A DNA stretch of 64,000 bases from positions 13,916,665 to 13,980,664 of the forward strand of contig NC_066583.1 in the NCBI RefSeq assembly GCF_024323335.1, read 5' to 3'. Both the position numbers and the translations under genes were made by a program. The notes under the pieces were generated by a model, which saw only the letters and a program-made list of their open reading frames with translations, was not told the DNA's origin and made no database searches. Below, piece after piece: positions 44,101-56,781 of this stretch (the stretch's first letter is position 1; each line of letters begins with the position of its first letter). This DNA is from Lathyrus oleraceus. Lineage: Eukaryota; Streptophyta; Magnoliopsida; Fabales; Fabaceae.

Positions 44101-44571
44101 TAATTGGTAACTGCCAGAAAACCCGCATCCAACTGTTTCTGAACCTCCTCCTTGATTTTGACAGCCATATCAGGACTAGTTCTGCGAAGCTTCTGCTTTA
44201 CCGAAGGGCAATCTTCTCTAAGAGGTAGCATGTGCACCACAATATCTGTATCCAAACCAGGCATATCTTGATACGACCATGCGAATATCTCCACATATTC
44301 TCGCAGCATTTCAATCAGCCCTCTCTTGACCTTTTCTCCTAAAGCAGCCCCTATCCTGATCTCTTTCTTGGCGTCCTCGGTACCAAGGTTAATGACTTCC
44401 AACTCTTCCTGATGAGGTTGGATGACCCTTTCCTCCTGTTTCAATAGTCTGACCAATTCTTTGGGGAGTTCACAATCTTCCTCACTCTCCTCTTCGGCTT
44501 GGTAAATGGGATTATTGAAATCATACTGAGCCATAACATAACTGTTTTTAATGGAGTCCGCAAGATCGATT
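41102..44571 (-). pseudogene. pol: Tat RT, dual RNase H and integrase, broken
   Basis: Second exon, from 44571 after the acceptor GCAG (44575-44572). RT includes the catalytic YVDDM near 43747-43733; RNase H, an additional RNase H (FDGAVNVNGNG near 42820) and integrase follow. Integrase keeps WGIDMIG, ITDNGS and GAVEAANK, so its triad is present. Lesions: TAA at 43890-43892 in place of a Glu, TAG for a Trp in the next 45 bases, a frameshift with loss of a few bases near 43245-43255, and TAG at 43007-43009 in place of a Gln. The Ogre product aligns throughout, so missing material is minimal. The C-terminal 623 codons (42973-41102) are intact. Confidence 0.92.
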
Positions 44572-44830
44572 CTGCATGAACGATGTTTAATGCTTTATTT
44601 TAGAAAAGAGTTCAAGAAAGTCACAAAAACAAAAAATAACATTGCCATTTTTATTGTTTTGAAAATGAAAGTAAAAACAGAAAGACAGTGAGCACAAGTT
44701 TGATTGCAAAACGTCCTTTATTGATGATAATCATTGAAAATTCAAAACATGATGTGGCCCTACAATGAACCACTACGCCCCGGGCAGAGCGTAGGGTTTT
44801 TGTGCAAAATGAAAAACAAAAGAAAATTAC
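44572..44830 (-). other. Intron between pro and rt in Tat element (259 bp)
   Basis: Donor GTAATT at 44830 overlaps the TAA (44829-44827) that ends gag-pro, exactly as in Ogre. Acceptor TCATGCAG ends at 44572. The exon ends two bases into a codon and base 44571 completes it, giving an open frame into RT. Unsequenced at RNA level; inferred by homology and frame. Confidence 0.75.
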
Positions 44831-47800
44831 TCTGTCTGAAGAGTAACTTGGATTATTTCTTCGGCAGTCCAGTTGTTGATCGTCTCCTCTGGAGCACACG
44901 GGCGCACCCAATCATCCAGATCACAATCACTGTCACCATCTTCGTTGCCTGTTGCATTGACATCACCATGATTCATCAATCCAGCGCTGGTGAAGGTACA
45001 CGGCCCTTTCTGATCCTGAACACCCTGCTCTGATGACTGAAGGGGCTGATAACCAATACTAAATTTGTCTTCCTTCGCGGGCATGTCAATCATCTTGCCT
45101 CAGCCTTCTGCGTTACCTGAATTAATGACCTCCAGAGCTTGCTTATATGACGCAATCGAGGTACCTGGCTTCTTCTGTTCAACAAAAGCCACCTTCTCAA
45201 TATCAACAGTCTCAAAAGCTTGGCACAGAGTTTCATGAATTTCGCCATCCATCTCCACATATTTGAAGGAGGATAAATGACTCACAAGAATGTCCTCTTC
45301 GCCACACACGGTTACAACCTGACCGTTCCACACATACTTTAGCTTTTGATGGAGAGTTGAAGATACTGCTCCGGCCCCATGTATCCAGGGACGCCCCAAC
45401 AGACAACTATATGCTGGTTGAAATATCCATCACATAGAAGACAATATCAAACACTTACGGGCCAATCTTTACAGGCAACGTGACTTCGCCGAAAACAGAT
45501 CGCTTGGATCCATCAAAAGCACGGACAACAAGATCACTTGGTGTGAGGACAACCCCTTCAACATCAAGCTTACCCAGAACCTTCTTGGGCAACACATTCA
45601 AAGAAGAGCCGGTATCAACCAACACATACGACAACACCGCGCCTTTGCATTCCATCGTGATATGCAGAGCTCTATTGTGATTGCGACCCTCAGGTGTCAA
45701 ATCTAGATCTGTGAATCCCAAACCATGTCTCGTGCTGACATTTGCAATAACACCTTCGAGCTGGTTAACAGAAATCTCTTGAGGCACGTAAGCCATATTC
45801 AACATTTTCAGCAAGGCGTTACGATGTGCCTCGGAACACATTAACAGAGAGAGAATAGAGATTTTTGACGGTGTCTGGTTCAACTGATCCACAATCTTGT
45901 AATCACTTTTCTTGATGATTTTCATAAATTCCTCCACGTCTTTCTCAAAAGAACCCTCAGGCACCTCCTTCTGCACTGGTCCTTCTTCAACCACAACTTG
46001 TTTTCCTTTTGCTTTAGCAAGAGCCTCAGCATTGCTATCTCTTGGAATCTGTGGTGCAAACAGACGACCACTTCTTGTAAACCCTCCGGGTCCTCCCACA
46101 TTATCCATAGCCGAACCCACTGTTACAGGAGTCTTATCTGGCACACCAATCGTCACTGGAGCCTGATTTACCGGTCTGGTCTGATTTTCTGATCTTCTAT
46201 TACTGTGGAAAGCATTGTCATACTTCCACGGAATTTCTCTATTGTTCTCAACAAGCCTTCCACCAGAAGCAACAATGGTGGTAGGAGTACCAACAGTCAT
46301 CGGTGCAGCTATAGTCACAGGAGTACCGATAGTTACTGGCGCACTAACAGTTCTCGGAGCACGTCCGGGACCTTCTGCTGGTTTAAAGTAAATGGTAACA
46401 GTTGATACCTCTCCACGATCTTTCGCTACCCGACCAAACTGTAAGCAACCTTCGTCCATCAATCCCTGGATACCTTTTTTCAACTTCACACAACCATTCC
46501 CTTGATCATCACAATCTGAGCAGCTCTCATCACAGCCCGGGAACACTCCCCCTTTCAGCAGACGTTCTTTCACCACAAGCAACGAGGTCTGAACATCATC
46601 AACATTGACTACCAAGTCCAAAGCTTCCTCATCTTCCACACTGTTTACTCTGGGCCCACCATGCTGAGGCATAGGATTATTCACCACATTCGGAACAGGA
46701 GCAAAGTTAATCGCTTTAGCGTCAATCAAATCCTGAACCTTATGGTGAAAAGCCCGACAATTCTCAATGTGATGCCCTGGTGCACCAGAATGAAAATCAC
46801 ACCGGACATTAGCATCATACCCAGCAGGAATCCTCGTCAACGGAGCCATAGTACGAAGTTCAACAAACTTTAACCTGAGCAGTTCAGGAAGCAACTCAGC
46901 ATAAGTCATTGGCAGCGGATCAAAACGACGCTCTGGCATTCTCTGTCTTGGTTGAAATTGGTGTTGCTGTTGTTGTTGTGGTTGTCCTCTTGGTTGTTGT
47001 TGTTGAGTTGTTGGAATAGTCACAGCAGCAACTTGACGGTATTGTTGTCCTCTGTTCATATTCCTCCGATGATGTACATCATTTGTTTCACCCTATCTCC
47101 TTCTGGGTGCCCCCGAAAATGGTTTCTTAGAACTTGAAGAGCTCGAGGAACCAGGGTCTTGGATCTTTCCTGCCTTGATAAGACTTTCAGTTCTCTCTCC
47201 GCATATCACAACATCTGAAAAGCTACCAAACAGGCAACTTCCCATACGGTCCATGAACACACCTTGCAAGGTCCCAATGAACATGTTAGTCAGTTCTCTC
47301 TCCAACATCGGAGGTTGCACTCTTGCAGCTAGTTCACGCCACCTCTGGGCGTATTCTTTGAAGCTTTCACCAGTCTTCTGACACAAACTCTGCAACTGGG
47401 TTCTGCTCGGAGCCATGTCTATATTGTGCTTATACTGCCTCAGAAAAGCTTCACCCAAATCTCTCCAGCTTCTAACAGATTCTCTCTTCAGGTCCATGTA
47501 CCAGTCCAAAGAGGCTCCAGACAAGCTGTCTTGGAAAAAGTACATCCACATCTTTTCATCGTCAGTATATGCAGAGATCTTTCTGTAATAAGCTTGCACA
47601 TGAGTGCGAGGACAAGAAGTGCCATTGTATTTGTCAAAGGATGGCACTTTGAATTTGTAAGGGATCCTCAATCCATCAACCAAACCCATGTTCGTGACAT
47701 CAAAGCCCAAAGAGTTATGACACTCCATGGCACGAATCTTCTCAGCAAGGGCATCAATTTTTCTATCCCTCTCTTCCGTTCTTCCTACTTCATCATCATC

Positions 47801-48151
47801 ACTGAGGAGAGTGAACATGTCTTCCTGTCTGTCAACCAACTGAGCAGGATGGCGGGCGGGAGCACGGGCCACTCGAGTATTAGTAGTCTCTGCAGTGATG
47901 GGTTGTTCATTGATTCTGATACCCCTCAATTCATCACCCACAGCATAGTTATTGACAGGGATGGTGGCAGCAACAATGTCATTAATAGGGGCTCCTTCCG
48001 GCGAATTCCGACTGACAGGTGGAATCACAGCTTCTTGTCTCTGGGCCAAGGCTCGAAGTTCCTCTTGCCCTTGCACGACCCCTTGCATCATATTCATGAA
48101 TTGGGCCATGTTGGCCCTCATCTCTGCTAACTCTGCTTGAACTTGATCCAT
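44827..48151 (-). pseudogene. gag-pro: Tat Gag-protease, broken
   Basis: ATG at 48151 (MDQVQAELAEMRANMAQF) begins a coiled coil. The Gag core follows (WYMDLKRESVRSWRDLGEAF, FKEYAQRWRELAARVQPP), then a Gln-rich stretch, the CDFHSGAPGHHIENC zinc-like motif (same C-X2-H-X5-H-X4-C spacing as Ogre), and protease VDTGSSLNVLP near 45560. Lesions: TAG 47095-47093 (fits a Gln codon); TAA at 45457-45455 followed by a one-base insertion near 45430 just before GRPWIH; TGA 45102-45100 (fits Trp). The last part continues to the TAA that overlaps the intron donor. The intact protein would build and mature the particle. Confidence 0.9.
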
Positions 48152-49146
48152 ACTTCTCTGTTGATTCAGCCTTGTCGCGTAACAGTGCGGACGATGCTCA
48201 TCAATCCTGCCTAAGTCAGGAACCAGAATGAGAAATCTTCTTCAAGAATGCCTGTAACGATGCAAGAATGATATGTGTATGATGCATATGCGGGTTAACT
48301 TTTTCCTTTTTATGCATTATTTTTTTTGAAAATAAACATGCTATGATGCAAAATGATGAAACCATGGCTGGCTGGTCGTGTATCACAAGGCATAGGATCA
48401 GAACTTCAGCATCGGAACCAACGGTCACCAATAGAGCAAGTCATCGTCTGAGCAAGTACCCTTAAATTCAACCCGGGGATCCGAAATAAACGGAACCCGC
48501 TGATAGATACCACGGACAGACTTCCGGCGTCCCAGAAATAAATGTCCATAAATCCAACTCAACCATAGTCACCATCACAGAATCACTGACAGAACATGCA
48601 TCTGTAGGAATCAAACCCTCCCCTCATAGGTGAATTCTAGTAAGGTCATCCTAAGGCGGATAATGGTCTCGACAATCGGACAAAATACTCAACGGGTTTG
48701 CCCTTTCGGGTGTGCTGTTGCAGCTCTCGTAAGATCATCTAAACCAAAGATCCGGGAAAGAACGGTCACCAAAGTCAACAGCTCAAAAGAGGTAACCCAA
48801 CCATAGTGGAAACTCCACAATGGAAGAGTTCTCTCCAAAGAACCTCGTCCGGCTTGTGGTATGTCACGTCGCCAAAAACATGTTGACCTAACATGAGAGG
48901 CAACATGAGACCACGCTAATCCTAGGTGTATACTCGGGCCTGGGTTTTAGCCCCACTCAGAACACCCACCCCAAATCATAAGAGCCACACCTGTCCAGAA
49001 TACAACACAATGATAACATGATGCATGCAAACATATATGCAAATATATACAATCACAATGGCACACAATAGACTATAAACAAACAAAAGCTAGGAAAGGC
49101 CCGCTAGGGAAAGATGGACCAGCAAGAGGTCAACTTCTGGTAAGGA
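47095..49146 (-). other. Tat 5' leader (from PBS to gag start, 49146-48152)
   Basis: The leader proper is 48152-49146, about 1 kb, without any ORF like the Ogre ORF1. It contains several GGATCC-type and CCGGAA-type words but no repeat I can define. The segment listed overlaps the gag 5' part only to show contiguity. Confidence 0.4.
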
Positions 49147-49164
49147 TCCCCAGTGGAGTCGCCA
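49147..49164 (-). promoter_or_regulatory. Primer binding site of Tat element (tRNA-Arg type)
   Basis: Element strand TGGCGACTCCACTGGGGA, two bases inside the 5' LTR. Differs from the Ogre site at two positions and from the expected tRNA-Arg complement at one. Confidence 0.88.
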
Positions 49165-49166
49165 GC

Positions 49167-50305
49167 TGTCGCTCCCCAGGATTTCCCGAATCCAGGTACA
49201 AACGCGAAGAAGAGTGGCGAGGAGAAAAGGATAGAGTCGCCAACTATGTACTTTTATCCCAAGAGGAGGGAAATGAGATTTCTAGATCTAGAATGTGTGT
49301 TCTGAGCAAAACAGTTAGGATTATCTATTTATACCCTGTGTTAATTACCATGCTAATCCAAATTAAGCTTGGCTAATGGAAACTTAATGAGAAATGAGGT
49401 GTATGACCAATTTGGCAAGTGTGTGGTGCATGGAGAATTCACACGTGAACAGTGCACATGCATGGTTCAAAGTCACTTAAAATCATCCAAAGATCACAAT
49501 GGCATTGGTATTTTTCATGTATGATCTATAGAATTTGAATTCTCCATTTTCCCTCCAAAATATACATGCATGGACAAATGATCATGTGAGTTAATTTCAT
49601 GCAATGCAATGTTTAATTTGAAAACTATTGGTCATGACAAGCATTTTGCAAAAAGAGTGACTCAATTTGGAGTTTTGTAGCCAAAGTTATGCCATGTTGA
49701 ACTTCCATGCACACTTGGTGATCATTTGCTCATAACTTCTCAACCCTTCATCAGATGCTCACGATCTTGGGCTTTTTGAAAAGAGGAGAGAAAGATCTTC
49801 AACTTTCATGTTCACCAAAATTTCATTTGAAGCTTATTTGATGTTGGAAAGTCAAGTTGAATGTGGACCAAAAACTTGCCATTTTTGGAAACTTGAAATT
49901 ACAGGTCACTTTCCATTTTTGGAAACTTTTGATTTGACTTCAAAATCTTCAAGGTAGATGTTTGACATGATGAATAGGCCTTGTATGAACATGAATGAGA
50001 TGCTTCCACTCACTTCCCCAACTCAAAGCCCTCAGTTGACTGTACAGTTGACTTCTATGGGCCTCAGATGACCTGAAAATGCACTGATGAATTTAGGCCT
50101 CTACCACTTGGTAAAGTTGCTTCAAAATGAACCTTAGCTCATATAAGCTCTTTAGAATAATCATTTGGCCTTCATCTCAAGGAAAGACTTGCCCTTTTGA
50201 ACTGAGGATTCTCTTGATGCCAATTCTGATGGACATGATACAATGCAATATGGAATGATAACATGAAATAAGCATGAATGAGGAGGGCAAATTTGAGGTG
50301 CTACA
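49167..50305 (-). repeat. 5' LTR of Tat element (1,139 bp)
   Basis: Pair of 36889-38039. TATA box TATAAATAG at 49333-49325 and PBS half-copy at 49242-49234. Its outer end (50258-50276) carries a 19-bp word also present in the flanking host DNA (50323-50341), where the other LTR has different sequence. Confidence 0.95.
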
Positions 50306-52207
50306 CATGGCATAAATGAAAAATAACATGAAATAAGCATGGTAGGCATGACAAATAGTTGTGAACAAGCATGAAATGAAATGAACAAAGCCATGGAAGA
50401 GAGTGAGTAAAGGTTTACCTAGTGGATGCAAGGTCCACTGCCCCTTGAAGATGGAGAAAAGGAGGAGAAAGATGCTACTTTGTGCTTTGAGAAATTTTAG
50501 AATTTGTGAAAATGGAAAGGAATGAGAAATCTTTTGCTTGCTTTGCTCTGAACTTTTGCAGCCACCACTTTTCAGATTAGGGTTTAGAAGCTTTAAGGAT
50601 GTAGGGTTTGAAATGTTTAATGGGCTTGAAATATTTGTTTGGATTCATGAACAATATGTGTGAAAATGAGGTGTGAAAAGAAATGGCTAAATGTGGAAAA
50701 ACTTAAGTGAGTGAACATAAAGCAAATGGCCAAATGAGGTAAAAAGTGTGTTGGTTGGTTTTGTGGTCTGATTTGGTTTGGCTTGTGCAGCACAAAAAAT
50801 AGTCCAACAGGGTGACTTTAAGACCTTGTATCTTGATGAGAACATGACCAAATGGCAAGGCAATGCAAACAGTAGAAAGAGGGCATGGAGCTTAACATCT
50901 TTCATGTTGAACACAAGTTGAAATGATGAGTGGAAAGAGGTGAAAATGGCCATAAAGTGCAGGTCCCAGAACTGTAGAAATGGTTGGGCCAGTTTGGCCT
51001 AAATGCTGTCAAAAAATTCAGTCTATGATACCAACTTTAGATGAGTGTATCTTTCAAACCAATGATCCAAATGGGATGATTCCAAAAGGATGTGAAATAG
51101 GACATAGCAAGGTACAACTGTCATGAAGAAAGTATTTTCAAAATATGCCTAGAAGTGCAAGAAATCTGGCCCATAAGTCTTGACAAATTTTGCAAATTTT
51201 GGACTTAGAAAATTTTCTAAGTGTTCTAAAATAATGTCTCACTTTGACCAAGCATAACTTTCTCAATTTTAATCCAAATGAAACAAACTTTATATCTCTA
51301 GAAAGCTTGGAACAAGAGGAACAACTTTCATGTTGGAGAAATTTTCAAATGGAGCTTGAATCTTGATGGAAAATGGCCTTAAAGTGGGTGCAAAAACCAT
51401 AAAAACTTGCCCTAAATGGAAAGTCAACTATTTCCAAATTTAGTAACTTTTCTAACTCCTGATTAAATGATGAATCCATGATCCAACCTTGATCAAATTT
51501 CACATGTAGGCTCCCTTAGGCATGAATTTTGATATTCTACTTTCAAAATGTCAGGAGTTGACTTTTCTAGCCCCCACAGTTGACTTTTCCCAAACTATCT
51601 AATTCTCGATTCCATTGATCAATTGAAGCACCTCTGGCTCAAATAAAGAGATGATTTTTTGTATGTAGACCCTTGTGGACATATGGAGGGCCATGGAAAA
51701 GAGTTTTACCCAAGGAATCAGAAATAAACCGATTTTATACCAAACCCTAGTTTTAGGGCAAACTGATTGCACTGATTGCCAATGGATCTTTCTGTGATAA
51801 TTGTGGATCTTCTTAGGCCAAGATGCCTCTATAATCATGACATGAATTAGCCCCTTTCACTTCCAACCAAACATTGCATGTTGCAGATAGCCATGAAACC
51901 CTAATTTCTGATTAAATGCAGATGCACACTCTGAGAGCTTTGAATTTTCTATTGATGAAACTGAGGACCATAATAAGACATATGGAACCCCTTGAGACCT
52001 TTGAGACTTGTATATTTGGAAAATGAAGTCCAATTCTCAATCTTGTTTTGTGTGGGCTCCTTCTGTTAAGGAATGAGCAATCAAACCCTGATTTCCCAAG
52101 TCACTGATGCAGTATGCAATGAGTATGACCTAGTATGATGCCAATGCAATGGGAAACACAATCCCATGCTTCCAAGAAAAATGAAGGGTAAATTTTGGGG
52201 TATTACA
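50306..52207 (-). repeat. Outer Ogre-like LTR, terminal segment
   Basis: Non-coding. Starts (element strand) TGTAATACCCCAAAATTTAC at 52207. Contains plant-leader-like sequence and a donor-like GGTAAAC near 50419-50412, which recalls the Ogre LTR intron donor. Right target copy of the Tat element (CATGG) at 50306-50310. Confidence 0.65.
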
Positions 52208-54515
52208 GTTATAAGGTCTAAGAAAAGGATAATAAGCACAACCAAAAGTTCTAGTGGCCTTGTAATTTGGATGTTTCCAATAGAGAGCATGGAAAGGTGA
52301 ATGATGTGTAGTTAAGGGGAAGTAGGCAGCCTATTCATTAAGTATACAGAAGCAGAAAATATATGATCCCAATATGTTAGATGGATTGAGGAGTGATCTA
52401 AAAGGGTAAGCCCCATTTCAATAATATGTCCGTGGTTTCTCTCTACAGTGTCATTTTAAGGTGATGTATGAGGACAAATTAGTCTACGTGTAATTCATAG
52501 TTCTTCCAAATATCTAGTGAAAGGCCTAAATTCTCCACCAAAATTAGATTTAACAGATTTAATAGTTAAATTAAACTGTGTTTGAAAAAATTTATGAAAC
52601 AGTTTGAATGCACCTAAGGCTTCAGATTTTTGGTTGAGAAAGTATAATCATATGTATCTGGTATGATCATATACAAAGGCAATATAATATTCAAAACCAG
52701 AACTTGAAGGAGATGGAGATGGACCCCACAAATCAGTATAAATGATATCAAAGGATTTGTTGTAAATATTATGAGTTAGGGGAGCATGTAATCTATGAGC
52801 TTTACCAAGATTGCAAGAAGTACAAAAAAATCTTGTTTATTTGAACTAGGAATATTACACAACTTGAGTATATGAGAAATTGAAGAAGAATTGGCATGGC
52901 CTAACCTATGACGCCATAAAATGCCAGTATTACATCTATTAGCGTTATGAGATTCAGAATGAAAAACAGAATCAGGTTGAAAGGTTGTATAACTTTGAAT
53001 ATCCATTTGAGAATTTAAGTTCTTATTCAAGTTGTGTGACCTGAATGACATCAAGTAGAGGAGAGGAAAGCGGTATAGTCCACTAGCATCTAGGACTCCT
53101 TCAACAATAACTTGTTTAGAAGCCTGAGATTTAATGTAGCATTTGTCAAATAGAAACTCAAAAATAACATTGTTATCATTTGAGAATTTTAAAACAAAAA
53201 GAAGATTCCTAGTGATTTCTGGTACATATAGGTCATTAGCAAGCATTAGATTATGGTTTGGAACAAGTTTGGAATAAAATTGAGTGGAACCTACGGATTT
53301 TATAGTACGAGTTTGACCATTCCCTACATACACTTTGTTAGACCCTACATATGACTTAAGGTTTTGCAAATGAAAATCATAGGGGGTAAAGTGGTGGGAA
53401 GCACCTGAGTCGAGGAACCACGCTTAAGATTCTAGCTCTGCAGGTAGAGAATATTCCTGAGTAGTAGCAAGAGGTCGACCAGTGGAAGCCATCATAGCCA
53501 TAACCTGAGAATTTTGTGAGCTATCTTGAGATTTTTCTTGACTCATACTTGTGCTGCCACCTGAGTTAGGTTGAGTGGTGTTGGTATTTTGAGGCATAAA
53601 ATTCTCATCGAAACGATGCCAACAAGTTGAGATAGAGTGACCATATTTTCCACATAGCTGACAAGTAGGTCAATTACCAGTTAGAGGCCTAGCTCCACCT
53701 CTACCACGACCTTGATTGTACCTGTTACCTCTTCCATTGTTGCCTGAAAACACTCCTCTATAGCTAATTACTTCATGACTTATATGAGCAATATTGGTAG
53801 CAATAGTTGTAGCAGCAAGCTCCTGACAAAACTTATCCAATGGTGCTTCTTGAACATAAAGAAGTGCTTCAACATCACAAAGTGTGAGTGACACATGATT
53901 TCCGTACATTTGCATCACAAAGGGGTTGTATTCCTCAAAAAGACCATCCATGATTGCATCCCTTTGGTCTTGTTCAGTAATAGTATATCCCACGTCTAAT
54001 AGCGAATTTGTTATGGCTTTGATTCTCAACACGAATTCTGTGATGGAATTGTTACCCTTCTTTGTTGATTTGAATTAAACTCTCAGCTGTCGAACCCTAG
54101 CCTTCTTTTGAGTTGTGAAGTATTGATGGATCTTGTCCCAAACTTCAAAGGCATGTTTACAACAAATTCATATATAGTAGATAAAATCCTGATGAACGGA
54201 TTCAAATATAGTAGATAAAAGTCAGATGAACACAACTTGATCTTGAACGACCCAAGCTTCATATTCATCAGTGAATGTACTTGTGATGCGATCCTGAGTC
54301 AATTTGTTGGTTCCACTTGTTGCAACTTTATGCATCTTCTGCATCAAGATAACTCCTTCCACTTGTTGGTTCCAAAGCAGATAGTTTTCTTGCCGCTTGA
54401 TTAAGAGTTTTGGTCCAAACAAATTGTTGGATTTCACGGATGCAAAGCCGGTGGCGAATTCTTAAGATTGAACTGAATATTTGAACTCTGATTCTTGATT
54501 TTCACCAGAATCCAT
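52208..54515 (-). pseudogene. Ty1/copia gag-PR-INT remnant, truncated
   Basis: Read leftwards from ATG at 54515. Gag (KRQENYLLWNQQVEG near 54380, EEYNPFVMQMYGNH near 53940), a Gly/Arg-rich stretch and a CCHC knuckle near 53650, protease WFLDSGASHHF near 53415, then a pre-integrase zinc region (ILWRHRLGHANSSS near 52900) and the start of the integrase core, cut at 52208 by the outer element. Frames change several times, with stops including one after SVQS near 54464 and one before PTCQLCGKYGH. RT is not in the window. The oldest visible layer of the nest. Confidence 0.85.
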
Positions 54516-54857
54516 TGAAGAAACTTGAAGGACCAAAGTTGAGAGATACAACACGATACACGGAGATGACAAAAAGGTGTTGATTCAGAGATAATGGAAG
54601 CGTGAAGAAGATGAATATGGAGGTTCATCATCGAAGCTGAAGTATTCAGTTATAGAGAGAGAAAATGCTCAATGAAAGAGAAAGAGTTTTGGATATATTT
54701 TCAGTCAATCAAATGTGTTACAGATGTAAAGTATTTATCTACATTAGAAAGGAGTTGTAACTGAATCAATGTAACAATTTCAGTTAAAATTAACACCTAA
54801 CTGTAAAACAACTAATACACTGCTTAATACAAATACAAACTATGTTAACTTCCTACA
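54516..54857 (-). repeat. Probable 5' LTR and leader of the minus-strand copia remnant
   Basis: Element strand starts TGTAGGAAGTTAACATAG at 54857 and runs to a CT-rich stretch before gag. The LTR 3' end and PBS could not be fixed; no TGGTATCAGAGC is visible. A small LTR of 200-300 bp would fit. Confidence 0.45.

Positions 54858-56781
<1,924 letters not shown>

Larger units (their letters stand above)
36889..50305 (-). mobile_element. Tat-clade Ty3/gypsy retrotransposon, decayed
   Basis: A 13,417-bp element on the minus strand with LTRs of about 1.14-1.15 kb, target duplication CATGG (36884-36888 and 50306-50310), and a tRNA-Arg-type PBS at 49147-49164. From right to left it has leader, gag-pro, short intron, RT-RNase H-second RNase H-integrase, stem-loop array, 3' UTR with a 39-bp tandem array, and PPT. 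It lacks the Ogre ORF1 but shares the dual RNase H, the intron and the 3' UTR plan. Several stops and frameshifts inactivate it. Confidence 0.95.
1..52207 (-). mobile_element. Outer Ogre/Tat-like gypsy element, LTR portion, left part outside window
   Basis: Host element for the two large insertions. On the minus strand its LTR begins at 52207 with TGTAATACCCC, which resembles the start of the Ogre LTR in this window (TGTAAGACCCC). Removing the nested elements leaves 50306-52207, 34930-36888 and 1-178, about 4 kb of one LTR-like sequence with no coding potential. The right target-site copy would be 52208-52212 (GTTAT); the left copy is outside the window. The sequence right of 52207 is copia coding sequence that stops abruptly there, which supports an insertion boundary. 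Assigning all three pieces to a single LTR is inference. Confidence 0.6.
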
